NCBI RefSeq assembly: GCF_019974135.1
Contig: NZ_AP025017.1
Location: forward strand, 2,542,001-2,606,000
From: Actinomyces capricornis
GTDB lineage: Bacteria; Actinomycetota; Actinomycetes; Actinomycetales; Actinomycetaceae
DNA: 64,000 bases
Direction: 5' to 3'
Made by a program: the position numbers and the translations under genes. The notes below the pieces were generated by a model. That model did not search any database, was not told the DNA's origin, and saw only the letters and a program-made list of their open reading frames with translations. Of the stretch, positions 8,929 through 16,840 are shown in pieces. How positions within the stretch are numbered: the stretch's first letter is position 1; each line of letters starts with the position of its first letter.

Positions 8929-9004
8929 GGGGCTATGGCGCAGTTGGTAGCGCGCTTCCATGGCATGGAAGAGGTCGGGGGTTCGAATCCCCCTAGCTCC
9001 ACCA
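8929..9004 (+). tRNA. tRNA-Ala(GGC), copy 2
   Basis: Exact copy of the first tRNA-Ala, 85 bp downstream of it, with G3-U70 and anticodon GGC and encoded CCA. Probably co-transcribed with copy 1 and ended by the hairpin that follows. Confidence 0.97.
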
Positions 9005-9021
9005 CGTCAACTCTGAGCGAG

Positions 9022-9043
9022 GGCCCCGCCTGACGGCGGGGCC
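9022..9043 (+). terminator. rho-independent-type terminator after the tRNA-Ala pair
   Basis: Perfect 9-bp stem GGCCCCGCC/GGCGGGGCC with loop TGAC, followed by TTTGTGG. It starts 18 bp after the CCA of the second tRNA. Confidence 0.8.
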
Positions 9044-9270
9044 TTTGTGGTGCTGGTGGCGCTGTGCGCCTGGCGGTGGGGGATGGGGTGTGGGGCCTGG
9101 TTCCCCGCCTGGTGGTGGTTCGCGGGTCCGGCTCGTCTCCGAGGGCTTCACGGAGATCGGGGGAGGGTGGCCGAGGTCGCTCGGGGCAGCGGGAGCGGCC
9201 TATCCTCTTCCAATGCGCTAGAGGCGCCGCGATCCCCGCGCCCGCCCGCCGAGCACAGGAGGGAGCATCC

Positions 9271-10230
9271 ATGAGCCCGATGAGGACAGTGCCCCTGGGC
9301 GCCACCGGGATGCGGGCATCCAATGTCATCTCCGGCATGATGCGCATCGCCGACCGCAGCGACGAGCAGATCCGCGCCCTGTACGACGCCGCGCGGGAGG
9401 TTGGCATCGATGTCTTCGACCACGCCGACCTCTACGGCTTCAACCACCGCGGGGGCGGCTACCACCACTGCGAGCAGCGCTTCGCCCGTGCACTGAAGCT
9501 CGCCCCCGCCGAGCGCGAGCAGATCATCCTTCAGACCAAGACCGGCATCATCTCCGATCCGTGGGGGTACGACCACTCCTACGAGCACATCGTCGCCTCC
9601 GCAGAGGAGTCGCTGAGGGCCCTGGGCACGGACTACCTCGACATCCTGCTGCTCCACCGCCCCGACGCCCTGGTCGAGCCCGAGGAGGTTGCCCGCGCAT
9701 TCGACCACCTGGAGTCCACCGGCAAGGTCCGCTCCTTCGGGGTCTCCAACCACACCCCGCGCCAGATCGACCTGCTGGCCACCGCTGTGAGTCAGCCCAT
9801 CGTCGTCAACCAGGTGCAGCTGTCGATCACCCATTCAACGATCATCACCCAGGGACTGGCCGCCAACATCGTCCCCTCCCAGGACTCGCTGACCCGCGAC
9901 GGCGGCGGCCTGGTCGAGCACGCCCGTATCCACTCCACCACCCTCCAGGCCTGGTCGCCCTTCCACACGGGTCTGGGCCCCGGGACGCTCATGGACTCCC
10001 CGGACCACCCCGAGCTCGTTGAGGAGCTGCGCCGCCTCGCCGAGAAGTACGGTGCTGCGCCGGCAGCGATCGCCGTGGCATGGATCGCCCGACACCCCGC
10101 CGGCATCCAGACGGTCGTGGGCACCACAACCCCACAGCGCCTGCGTGAGGCGGCTGCCGGCTCGGATATCCCGCTGACCCGGGGCGAGTGGTACGGGCTC
10201 GTGCGCGCGGCCGGCCACCACGTGCCCTGA
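9271..10230 (+). CDS. aldo/keto reductase
   Basis: NADPH-dependent oxidoreductase with a TIM-barrel fold, 319 residues. The catalytic tetrad is visible: Asp in IDVFDHADLYG, Tyr in the same motif, Lys in LQTKTGI and His in ILLLHRPD. Other family blocks are VRSFGVSNHTPRQIDLL and the cofactor loop TVVGTTTPQRLREA. It looks closest to the YdhF-like AKR group. ATG at 9271 is chosen because AGGAGGGAG precedes it; a longer frame upstream has no ribosome site. It stands alone between the tRNA terminator and the MarC gene. The substrate is unknown. Confidence 0.93.
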   Translation: MSPMRTVPLGATGMRASNVISGMMRIADRSDEQIRALYDAAREVGIDVFDHADLYGFNHRGGGYHHCEQRFARALKLAPAEREQIILQTKTGIISDPWGYDHSYEHIVASAEESLRALGTDYLDILLLHRPDALVEPEEVARAFDHLESTGKVRSFGVSNHTPRQIDLLATAVSQPIVVNQVQLSITHSTIITQGLAANIVPSQDSLTRDGGGLVEHARIHSTTLQAWSPFHTGLGPGTLMDSPDHPELVEELRRLAEKYGAAPAAIAVAWIARHPAGIQTVVGTTTPQRLREAAAGSDIPLTRGEWYGLVRAAGHHVP

Positions 10231-10445
10231 GGCCCGGCGCCCGTGTTCTGCGGGCAACCGCGCATCCTGGGCCCGCGCCTCATCGACTCCGCTGACCGAG
10301 GCTGATGGTGGAGGCATCATGCGGCGATGCGCCCTGCGACGATCGCGCCACGAGTGCGCGTCTCGGCGCGCGTGATAGCGAAGCCTCCACGGGCATGGCT
10401 GACTCAGGAATCGATCACGGTCCGCCCAGCCCGGATGAGGGTTGG

Positions 10446-11099
10446 ATGTGCAGCGTGAAGGCTATGGATGCATCATCAATCATCGGATCCGTCGTCGTCC
10501 TCCTTGCCGTGATGAACCCCTTCCTCGACGTCCCCCGGTTCTTGGAGCTCACCAGCGGGCAGTCGGTTGCCCAGCGCCGCCGGACCGCACTGAGCGTCAC
10601 CCTGCGATGCGCGCTCATCGCAGTAGTGCTCCTCGTCTCCAGCCCCGTGGTGGTGGGCGGTGGCGGTATCCATGGCATGCTCAGCCTCAGCGAGGCCGGC
10701 CTCCTAGCCGGGGGAGGCCTCGTCATCGCCATCATCGCCCTGGCCATGCTCAGAGGACAGCAGTCCTCCATCACCGATGGCACGCAGCGCGAGAAGGAGG
10801 GCTACAGCGCCCTGAAGAGGATCTCCGGCTACCCCCTGACCTTCCCCCTCATCATGGGTCCCGGCACGATCGTGAGCATTCTGTGCCTCATGCTGTCGGC
10901 AGAGCGGTCCAGTGGTTCAGCAGGCCTGTCCGCTGTCGCCATCGCCGTGATCATCGCCCTCCTCGTGCTGGGCGTGAGCCTCATGCTGGCCGCGGGCCGG
11001 GGCGCGCGGCCCTCGGAGGGACTGACCGCCGTCATGACACGCCTGTCGGGCCTCGTCCTGATGGTCTTCGGCGTCGGCATGGTCGCCTCCATCCTGTGA
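10446..11099 (+). CDS. MarC family integral membrane protein
   Basis: About 217 residues, five or six hydrophobic segments. The MarC signature appears as VVVLLAVMNPFLDVPRFLEL at the N-terminus and again as SGYPLTFPLIMGPGTIVSIL in the middle, the two inverted halves of this family. The role of MarC proteins is unknown; the old link to multiple antibiotic resistance was withdrawn. The start is uncertain: ATG 10446, GTG 10455 and ATG 10464 are in frame, with GAGGG upstream of the first. Confidence 0.85.
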   Translation: MCSVKAMDASSIIGSVVVLLAVMNPFLDVPRFLELTSGQSVAQRRRTALSVTLRCALIAVVLLVSSPVVVGGGGIHGMLSLSEAGLLAGGGLVIAIIALAMLRGQQSSITDGTQREKEGYSALKRISGYPLTFPLIMGPGTIVSILCLMLSAERSSGSAGLSAVAIAVIIALLVLGVSLMLAAGRGARPSEGLTAVMTRLSGLVLMVFGVGMVASIL

Positions 11100-11114
11100 T
11101 CGCAGGCGCCTACC

Positions 11115-11149
11115 GAGCCCGCCGGTCCGGCCCTCGACCCGGCGGGCTC
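11115..11149 (+). terminator. GC-rich hairpin after the MarC gene
   Basis: GAGCCCGCCGG and CCGGCGGGCTC pair over 11 bp with a 13-nt loop, 15 bp after the MarC stop. No T tract, so it is a weak or factor-dependent terminator. Confidence 0.5.
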
Positions 11150-11207
11150 ACGAAGCGGCTTGTCAGGCGCGGATGAGGGCTCTTGCTCCTCACACGATGT
11201 CAGGTCC

Positions 11208-11213
11208 CATGAT
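11208..11213 (+). promoter_or_regulatory. -10 element placing the MerR-type gene on a leaderless transcript
   Basis: CATGAT ends exactly 6 nt before the ATG at 11220. TTGCTC (11183-11188) lies 19 bp upstream; a 19-bp spacer is characteristic of promoters activated by MerR proteins, suggesting autoregulation. Confidence 0.5.
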
Positions 11214-11219
11214 GGGGCC

Positions 11220-12035
11220 ATGACCGAGACACGGCTGCTGCGCATCGGCGAGTTCTCCACCCTGACCAGGCTGTCGGTCCGCATGCTGCGGTACTACGAC
11301 GCCCACGGCGTGCTGAGCCCCGCGCGCATCGACGCCGCCACCGGGCACCGGTTCTACGACGCCCACCAAGTCGTCGAGGCCAGGCTGGTGCGCCAGCTGC
11401 GCGACGTCGGCTTCTCCGTCCCGGCCATTGCCGCCCTGCTCCCGCTGCGCGAGGACCCCCAGGCCCTGGGGCGCGCGCTGGCCGTGCAGCGCGATCAGCT
11501 CACCGCCGACGCCGAGGCCGCCCGCCGCCGCGTCGCCGAGATCGACCAGCTCATCGCACACGTCAGGAGGACCCTCATGACCGACATCACCGTCACCACC
11601 CACCCCGCCCAGCACGTCGTCTCCCTGCGCAGGAGGATCAACACCTACCCCGATGAGTCCCGCGTCTGGGAGCAGCTGATGGCCTGCGTCCAGGAGCAGG
11701 GCGTGCCCTACACCGGGGGCCCCTGCGGCGCCATCTTCCACGACGAGGAGTACCGCGAGGCCGACATCGATATCGAGGTCTGGCAGCCCGCGCCCCGGGG
11801 CGCCCGCGTCGCCGCCCCGCTGACCGCCCGGGAGCTTCCCGCCCAGCGGGTGGCCGTGGCCGCCTTCCACGGCGACTACTCCCAGTTCGAGGCGCAGAAC
11901 GCCGCCCTGGCCCAGTACATCGCCGAATCCGGCCTCCAGGTGGACGGACCCATGTACAACCGCTACCTGGTCAGCCCTGCCGACACCCAGAGCCCCGAGG
12001 ACTACGTCACCGAGATCTGCGTGCCCGTGGCCTGA
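11220..12035 (+). CDS. MerR-family regulator with GyrI-like effector domain (BltR/BmrR type)
   Basis: Protein of 271 residues. N-terminal MerR winged helix (LLRIGEFSTLTRLSVRMLRY, then YDAHGVLSPARIDAATGHRF) and dimerisation coiled coil to about residue 115, followed by a GyrI-like ligand domain (VTTHPAQHVVSLRRRINTY to the end). This architecture senses cationic drugs or lipophilic molecules and activates efflux genes; no efflux pump lies next to it here. No ribosome site precedes the ATG, which instead sits 6 nt after a -10 box, so translation from a leaderless mRNA is likely. Confidence 0.9.
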   Translation: MTETRLLRIGEFSTLTRLSVRMLRYYDAHGVLSPARIDAATGHRFYDAHQVVEARLVRQLRDVGFSVPAIAALLPLREDPQALGRALAVQRDQLTADAEAARRRVAEIDQLIAHVRRTLMTDITVTTHPAQHVVSLRRRINTYPDESRVWEQLMACVQEQGVPYTGGPCGAIFHDEEYREADIDIEVWQPAPRGARVAAPLTARELPAQRVAVAAFHGDYSQFEAQNAALAQYIAESGLQVDGPMYNRYLVSPADTQSPEDYVTEICVPVA

Positions 12036-12044
12036 GCGCCCGCC

Positions 12045-12080
12045 GTCCCGGCACGGCCCCGCGCGGGGCCGTGCCGGGAC
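12045..12080. terminator. perfect 16-bp hairpin after the MerR-type gene
   Basis: Two perfectly complementary 16-nt arms (12045-12060 and 12065-12080) around GCGC, 9 bp after the stop. Very stable, but without a T tract. Confidence 0.65.
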
Positions 12081-12211
12081 CCGGCCATGCGGCGATGGCA
12101 GACGATGGCAGCCGCCAGTCCATCCGGGACAATGGCCGGTCAGCATTTGGTCAGCCACTGAGACGCGATCCACGCCCGCACGACGATACGGCACTGGATC
12201 AGCCCCGCTGC

Positions 12212-12230
12212 TGAGGGTAGCCTCACCTCT
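12212..12230. promoter_or_regulatory. DtxR/IdeR-type iron box
   Basis: TGAGGGTAGCCTCACCTCT matches 14 of 19 positions of the DtxR/IdeR consensus TTAGGTTAGCCTAACCTAA, including the central GTAGCCT-ACC dyad. It lies 48 bp before the start of the DUF2470-like gene and contains a -10-like TAGCCT, an ideal place for iron-dependent repression. Confidence 0.75.
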
Positions 12231-12278
12231 GGCAGGTGCGGTACCAGCACTGCACCTTCTCGCAGGAAAGGCACTCGT

Positions 12279-13193
12279 GTGACGTCAGCCCAGGCAGGGA
12301 GCGGCAGCGCCCCCGACATCGCCCACCGCGCCCGCCGCACCGCCCGCAGGCTCCTGTCGGGCGCTGGCAGCGCCGCGGTGACGGCCTACCGCATTGACCC
12401 CTCCGCCCCGGCGGCCTACGTGGCGCATGCGCTGCTCAACGATGGGCGCATCCTCATCGCCGCCTGCCCCGCCCCGGGGGCGCCCCTGGCCATCGCCCCC
12501 GACGGCCTGGCCACCGAGGTCCGCCTGGACATCACCCTGGACGCCGCCGAGCCGGGCGTTCGCATCACCGCGGCCACCGCCCACCTGCTCGGCTCCCTGA
12601 CCTGGGTCGAGGAGGAGACCATCGACGGGCTCCTGGCCTCGGTGCGCACCCCGGCCTGCCACTGCGCCATCACGGGGGACGACCCCCTGGAGCGCGTCAG
12701 CCAAGTGGCCGGCTGGCCCGGTGGCCGCCTGGGCGTCATCGCCACCGAGCGCGTCATGCTCCACTGCGTCACCGGGGTCTCCAGCCACACCATCACCGAG
12801 ATCCTCGCCATCGATGGACGCGATGCCGACGCCGCGGCGCCGCACCCCGCCCTCGGCACCTGGAGCTCCCACGAGGTGCTCGCCGCCCACGAGTCCGTCG
12901 CCGCCGTCGGGGAGCTGGGGCTTCAGGCCATCTGCGACGCCGTCGTCAGTGGCGAGGCGCTCGGCTGGGTCTGCTCCACGCGGCCCTCGGTCGGCGTGTG
13001 CTCCAGCCTGTGGGGCAGGACCCTGTGCGTCGACGTCGATGCCCATGGCGCCACCCTCATGCGCATCAGTCCCGAGGAGATCACCACCCTGGTGGTCGCC
13101 TTCCCCGACGGCCCCACGGCCGCCCACGAGGTGGGCCAGAGCCTAGAGGCCTTGGCTGCCGCGCTCCTGCCCGGCCGCCTCTCGCGCCCCTAA
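12279..13193 (+). CDS. iron-regulated DUF2470-like protein (candidate haem/iron utilisation)
   Basis: Protein of 304 residues, GTG start with AGGAAAGG upstream. No signal peptide or membrane segment, so cytoplasmic. The N-terminal part (RARRTARRLLSGAGSAAVTA, LLNDGRILIAACPAPGAPLA) resembles split-barrel PPOX/HugZ-type proteins, and the C-terminus (LCVDVDAHGATLMRISPEE, VVAFPDGPTAAHEVGQSLEA) resembles DUF2470, a domain attached to haem-degrading HugZ proteins. The DtxR-type box in its promoter supports a role under iron limitation. The domain call rests on eye comparison and is moderate; haem-ligand residues are not identified. Confidence 0.65.
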   Translation: MTSAQAGSGSAPDIAHRARRTARRLLSGAGSAAVTAYRIDPSAPAAYVAHALLNDGRILIAACPAPGAPLAIAPDGLATEVRLDITLDAAEPGVRITAATAHLLGSLTWVEEETIDGLLASVRTPACHCAITGDDPLERVSQVAGWPGGRLGVIATERVMLHCVTGVSSHTITEILAIDGRDADAAAPHPALGTWSSHEVLAAHESVAAVGELGLQAICDAVVSGEALGWVCSTRPSVGVCSSLWGRTLCVDVDAHGATLMRISPEEITTLVVAFPDGPTAAHEVGQSLEALAAALLPGRLSRP

Positions 13194-13272
13194 GGGCAGG
13201 GCGGGGCGCCCAGTGCGCTTGCGCTGCGTCATCCGGAGCCGTCCCCCCCGCACAGGCCGATCAGCACAGCAC

Positions 13273-13311
13273 GGACTGTGGGCCCCGGCATGGTGCCGGG
13301 GCCCACAGTCC
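13273..13311. terminator. bidirectional terminator between the DUF2470-like and DUF1540 genes
   Basis: Perfect 18-bp stem (13273-13290 with 13294-13311) with loop TGG, lying between two convergent genes. Suitable for both strands. Confidence 0.75.
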
Positions 13312-13363
13312 GCGCGTCTAGGCGTCGTCCTGCCCACAGCCGCTCGAGCTGGTGGGCAGGTGC

Positions 13364-13645
13364 TCAGCGCGCCTCGTAGGACAGGCAGGTGGCGGTGTCA
13401 CCGCCGACGCTGACCGCCTCAGCGGTGCACATGAGGTCGGTGTTGTGCACGCACTCCAGGCGCTGGCAGGCGCCCACGTGGCCCTCGGCCACGGGGAGGC
13501 CGCCGCGCGCATCCAGGTTGATGAAGGTGCCGCAGGTGGGTGCACCGGTGTCGCCGCCGACCGTGATGGCAAAAGCGGTGCAGCCCCCGTGGTTGAAGGC
13601 GCAGGAGGTGGTTTCGCAGGACGTGATCTGGGTGACGGTAGCCAT
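13364..13645 (-). CDS. DUF1540 cysteine-rich small protein
   Basis: Protein of 93 residues with two copies of the DUF1540 pattern: SCETTSCAFNHGGCTAFAI...PTCGTF and ACQRLECVHNTDLMCTAEAV...ATCLSY. Each copy has four cysteines, eight in total, arranged like a metal- or zinc-binding knuckle. No secretion signal. The ATG at 13645 has a strong AAGGAGG. DUF1540 proteins are small, widespread in Gram-positives and of unknown role; metal binding is inferred from the cysteines. Confidence 0.88.
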   Translation of the reverse strand: MATVTQITSCETTSCAFNHGGCTAFAITVGGDTGAPTCGTFINLDARGGLPVAEGHVGACQRLECVHNTDLMCTAEAVSVGGDTATCLSYEAR

Positions 13646-13896
13646 GATGGCCTCCTTCTCGAGCGGTCGGATGATCGGTACGTCATTAACGTAAATCCGT
13701 CTCGATCGAGCGGCAACGAAGGCCAGCCTAGCCTGATGGTCTGTCGACTCAAGAACGTTGGAATGGCAGCGTTTTTGTCGATGTGCAAGGTGGGGTTGAT
13801 GCTCCCCTGCCGGTGCTGGGATCACTCCTATTATGTGCCGGAGTATTTCGTTATTCCAGGCAGGTGAGGCAGACCTGCACGAATAGGGCGCAGGCC

Positions 13897-14619
13897 CTAG
13901 CTGTGGGCTGCGGCCACCGCCAGGCGCAGGGCGCCGGTGAAGCGGGTCTCGCGCTCCTGGGCGCTCATGTCCTCGGAGTGGTCCAGCAGGTGGTCCGAGA
14001 TCGTCAGTACCGCCAGCGCCTGCGCACCGAACTCAGCCGCCACGCCGTACAGGGCCGCGGCCTCCATCTCCACCGCCAGGACGCCGTGAGCGGCCAGGCG
14101 CTCGGTCTGGCCCTCGGGGGTGAAGTAGAAGTGGTCGCGGGAGATGATCGGGCCGGCGTGAACAGTCCCGTCCTGTGCCGCCTCGGCACTGCGGGAGGCC
14201 TCCCAGGCCGCCTGGGCCAGGTGGAAGTCGGCCACCGCGGAGAAGTTCACCCCCGGGATGCGCAACTGGTTCATGGCCGAGTCCGTGTGGGCGCCGGTGG
14301 CGATGACGACGTCGCCCACCTTCACCCGAGGGGCGATGCCGCCTGCCGTGCCCACGCGAATAATGCGCTCGACCCCGAACTGACTGAACAGCTCGGTGGC
14401 GTAGATGGTGAAGGAGGGCTGGCCCATGCCCGAGCCCATGACGCTCAGCGGCTTGCCATCCACGGTGCCGGTGAAGCCCAGCATGCCGCGCACATCGGTG
14501 ACCAGGCGGGCGTCGTCCATGAGCATCTCGGCGATGCGCTGGGCGCGCCTGGGGTCGCCGGGCATGAGGACGGCGGGGGCGAAATCTCCGGGCTCGGCGG
14601 CGATATGGGGTGTGGCCAT
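13897..14619 (-). CDS. deoD: purine-nucleoside phosphorylase DeoD
   Basis: Phosphorolyses purine (deoxy)nucleosides to base and (deoxy)ribose 1-phosphate, hexameric low-specificity type. 240 residues. Family motifs: VLMPGDPRRAQRIAE, GMLGFTGTVDGKPLSVMGSG, GVERIIRVGTAGGIAP, VEMEAAALYGVAAEFG and the catalytic Asp in LTISDHL. Length and start match DeoD from other bacteria; AAAGGA precedes the ATG at 14619. A small TAGGGC-GCAG-GCCCTA hairpin overlaps the stop codon. No other nucleoside catabolic genes adjoin it. Confidence 0.95.
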   Translation of the reverse strand: MATPHIAAEPGDFAPAVLMPGDPRRAQRIAEMLMDDARLVTDVRGMLGFTGTVDGKPLSVMGSGMGQPSFTIYATELFSQFGVERIIRVGTAGGIAPRVKVGDVVIATGAHTDSAMNQLRIPGVNFSAVADFHLAQAAWEASRSAEAAQDGTVHAGPIISRDHFYFTPEGQTERLAAHGVLAVEMEAAALYGVAAEFGAQALAVLTISDHLLDHSEDMSAQERETRFTGALRLAVAAAHS

Positions 14620-14962
14620 GACGGGTCCTTTCAGGGTTGGCAGATGCGCAGCGGGGATACCCCGGGAAAGGGGGCAGAGCCCGGCGCTCGATGCCGTTAA
14701 GTGTGGCACACGCGCCGTTGCGCCCGGTTGGCTCCTGCTGTCCGTGCGCCTCGCCTCACGACCCCGTCTGCGCCGCATACCGGTCCGCATGCTGGACGCC
14801 GGGAGACAGATGGAGGTCAGGCGCCTACCGTGCAGTGTTCTATGCACGCGTCGCAGGCGCCCGCATGTGCTGCACCAACCCGCCGCGATGACGCTCGTCC
14901 CGGGCCTGTGCGCAGTGCACTGTTCCGTCACGTACCCGAAAGGGTCCACCGAGAAGGTCGAT
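14620..14962. other. intergenic region between divergent deoD and NSS transporter genes
   Basis: No gene seen. It must contain two divergent promoters. A perfect dyad GTGTG-G-CACAC sits at 14701-14711 and could be an operator. Otherwise the sequence is unremarkable. Confidence 0.5.
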
Positions 14963-16552
14963 ATGGCTTCATCTCCCGCAGCCCCACGGGGCTCACACCC
15001 ATCCCAGGCGCCAGCGCGCGAGCAGTGGAGCGGCCAGGTCGGATTCCTCCTGGCCGCCGTCGGCTCGGCCATCGGCCTGGGCAATATCTGGCGCTTCCCC
15101 GGCGTGGCCTACAGCAACGGCGGCGGGGCCTTCGTGGTGCCCTACATCATCGCACTCATCGGTGTGGGCATCCCCGTGCTCTTCCTGGACTACGCGATGG
15201 GCCACCGCTTCCGCGGATCAGCCCCGGCGGCCTTCCGCCGTGTGCACGCCAAGCTCGAGTGGCTGGGCTGGTTCCAGGTCTTCATCTGCTTCATCATCAT
15301 GACCTACTACGCGGTCGTGGTGGCCTGGGCCCTGCGATACACGATCTTCTCGATCAACACCGCCTGGGGCCAGGACGCCGCAGGCTTCTTCCAGAGCTAT
15401 ATCGGCCTGGGCGAGCTGTCCTCCAGTGGCACGCCCGCCTACTCCTTCACCCCGGTGGCCGGGGTCGTCATCCCGCTCTTCATCGTGTGGGCCTTCGGGA
15501 TCTTCACCGTCGCCCGGGGCGTGTCCAACGGGGTGGAGAAGGCCAACCGCGTCTTCCTGCCCCTGCTGGTGGTCATGTTCCTGGCCCTCGTGGGCCGCGC
15601 GCTGCTGCTCCCGGGCGCCACGGACGGCCTCAACGCCCTGTTCACCCCCAACTGGGAGGCCTTGAGCGACCACCGTGTCTGGATGGCGGCCTTCGGGCAG
15701 ATCTTCTTCTCCCTGTCCGTGGGCTTCGGCATCATGCTGACCTACGCCTCCTACCTCAAGCGCCGCTCGAACCTCGTGGGCACCGGGACGGTGGCGGCCT
15801 TCGCCAACTCCGCCTTCGAGATCCTGGCGGGAATCGGGGTCTTCGCCACCCTGGGCTTCATGGCCCACGCCCAGAACGTGGAGGTCTCCCAGCTGGAGGA
15901 CATCGCGGGGGTGGGGCTGTCCTTCACCACCTTCCCCACCGTCATCTCCCAGATGCCCGGGGGCCCGATCTTCGGGGTGCTCTTCTTCGCCTCCTTCACC
16001 ATGGCGGGCCTGACCTCCTTCATCTCCATCATCCAGGTGGTCATCGCCGCGGTCTCCGAGAAGCTCGGACTGCCCACCAGCAGCGCGGTCCTCCTGGCCG
16101 GACTGCCCTCGGCGCTGCTGTCCTTCGTCCTGTTCGGCACCTCCTCGGGCCTGTACACCCTGGATGTGGTCGACGCCTTCATCAACAACATCGGCGTCGT
16201 CTTCTCCGCCATCGTCATGTGCCTGGCGCTGGGGATCGTCCTGCGCCGCCTGCCGGTCATCGAGCGCCACCTCAACCTGGTCTCGGAGTCCCGGTTGATC
16301 GGCCCCTGGTGGCGGGCGGTCATCATGGTCGCGGTCCCGCTGCTGCTGGGCGTCATGCTCGTCCAGACCGTCTCGTCCTATATCACTGAGGGCTACACCC
16401 CCGACTACTCCCGGTCCTTCGAGCTGCTCTTCGGGTGGGGCGCGCTGCTCATGGTCGCCATCGCCGCGACGGTGATGAGTGTGATGCGGTGGGCCACGCC
16501 GGTCGACGACTTCACCCCGCTGGACCTCGATGCCCTCGAGGAGGTGAAGTGA
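14963..16552 (+). CDS. sodium-dependent NSS/SNF-family amino-acid transporter (MetP-like large subunit)
   Basis: Protein of 529 residues, about 12 membrane segments. The Na-site motif VGSAIGLGNIWRFPGVAYSNGGGAF is reached right after a short cytoplasmic start; GHRFRGSAPAAFRR, FFSLSVGFGIMLTYASYLK and FTMAGLTSFISIIQ are other NSS landmarks. The ATG at 14963 lies close before the first helix and after GAGAAGG; longer frames run into intergenic DNA. It is followed after 1 bp by a MetS-like small subunit, the arrangement of the Corynebacterium MetPS methionine/alanine importer, so import of Met, Ala or similar amino acids is inferred. Confidence 0.92.
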   Translation: MASSPAAPRGSHPSQAPAREQWSGQVGFLLAAVGSAIGLGNIWRFPGVAYSNGGGAFVVPYIIALIGVGIPVLFLDYAMGHRFRGSAPAAFRRVHAKLEWLGWFQVFICFIIMTYYAVVVAWALRYTIFSINTAWGQDAAGFFQSYIGLGELSSSGTPAYSFTPVAGVVIPLFIVWAFGIFTVARGVSNGVEKANRVFLPLLVVMFLALVGRALLLPGATDGLNALFTPNWEALSDHRVWMAAFGQIFFSLSVGFGIMLTYASYLKRRSNLVGTGTVAAFANSAFEILAGIGVFATLGFMAHAQNVEVSQLEDIAGVGLSFTTFPTVISQMPGGPIFGVLFFASFTMAGLTSFISIIQVVIAAVSEKLGLPTSSAVLLAGLPSALLSFVLFGTSSGLYTLDVVDAFINNIGVVFSAIVMCLALGIVLRRLPVIERHLNLVSESRLIGPWWRAVIMVAVPLLLGVMLVQTVSSYITEGYTPDYSRSFELLFGWGALLMVAIAATVMSVMRWATPVDDFTPLDLDALEEVK

Positions 16553-16553
16553 C

Positions 16554-16736
16554 ATGACCGGAGCGGCGATCGCTCTCATGCTCACCGCCGTCGTCATCAT
16601 CTGGGGCGGCCTGGCGGTCTCGGTGACCGCACTGATCTCCCGGGGGCGCCGGGAGGAGCGCGACGCCCGTGAGCAGGCCTCACGGCTCGCCCACAGCCAC
16701 CTGCGCGGCACGAGTGCCACGGGCACTGAGGAGTGA
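16554..16736 (+). CDS. metS: NSS transporter small subunit, MetS-like
   Basis: Protein of 60 residues: one hydrophobic helix (AAIALMLTAVVIIWGGLAVS) followed by a charged cytoplasmic tail (RGRREERDAREQASR). Starts 1 bp after the large-subunit stop, with AGGAGGTGA as ribosome site inside the upstream gene. In Corynebacterium glutamicum the equivalent MetS is needed for MetP activity. Size, topology and position all fit. Confidence 0.88.
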   Translation: MTGAAIALMLTAVVIIWGGLAVSVTALISRGRREERDAREQASRLAHSHLRGTSATGTEE

Positions 16737-16828
16737 GCCGCTGCGGTGGCGCCGCTGTCGCAGCACATCTTCATCACGGATGCCCCTGATCCGCCGGGAT
16801 GTCCCCGCCGCCTCCCAGGTCGGTGGGA

Positions 16829-16834
16829 AACAAT
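16829..16834 (+). promoter_or_regulatory. -10 element of a leaderless transcript (HAD gene)
   Basis: AACAAT ends 6 nt before the ATG at 16841, with GCGGCC between and no ribosome-binding site. The region resembles those before the HIT and MerR-type genes. Confidence 0.4.
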
Positions 16835-16840
16835 GCGGCC

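Noticed and set aside
8929..9004. tRNA-Ala as an integration site
   Set aside because: No integrase gene and no repeat of the tRNA 3' end elsewhere in the window.
13700..13760. Second DtxR-like box near AGCCTAGCCTGATGG
   Set aside because: The second half of the dyad does not match and no gene starts there.
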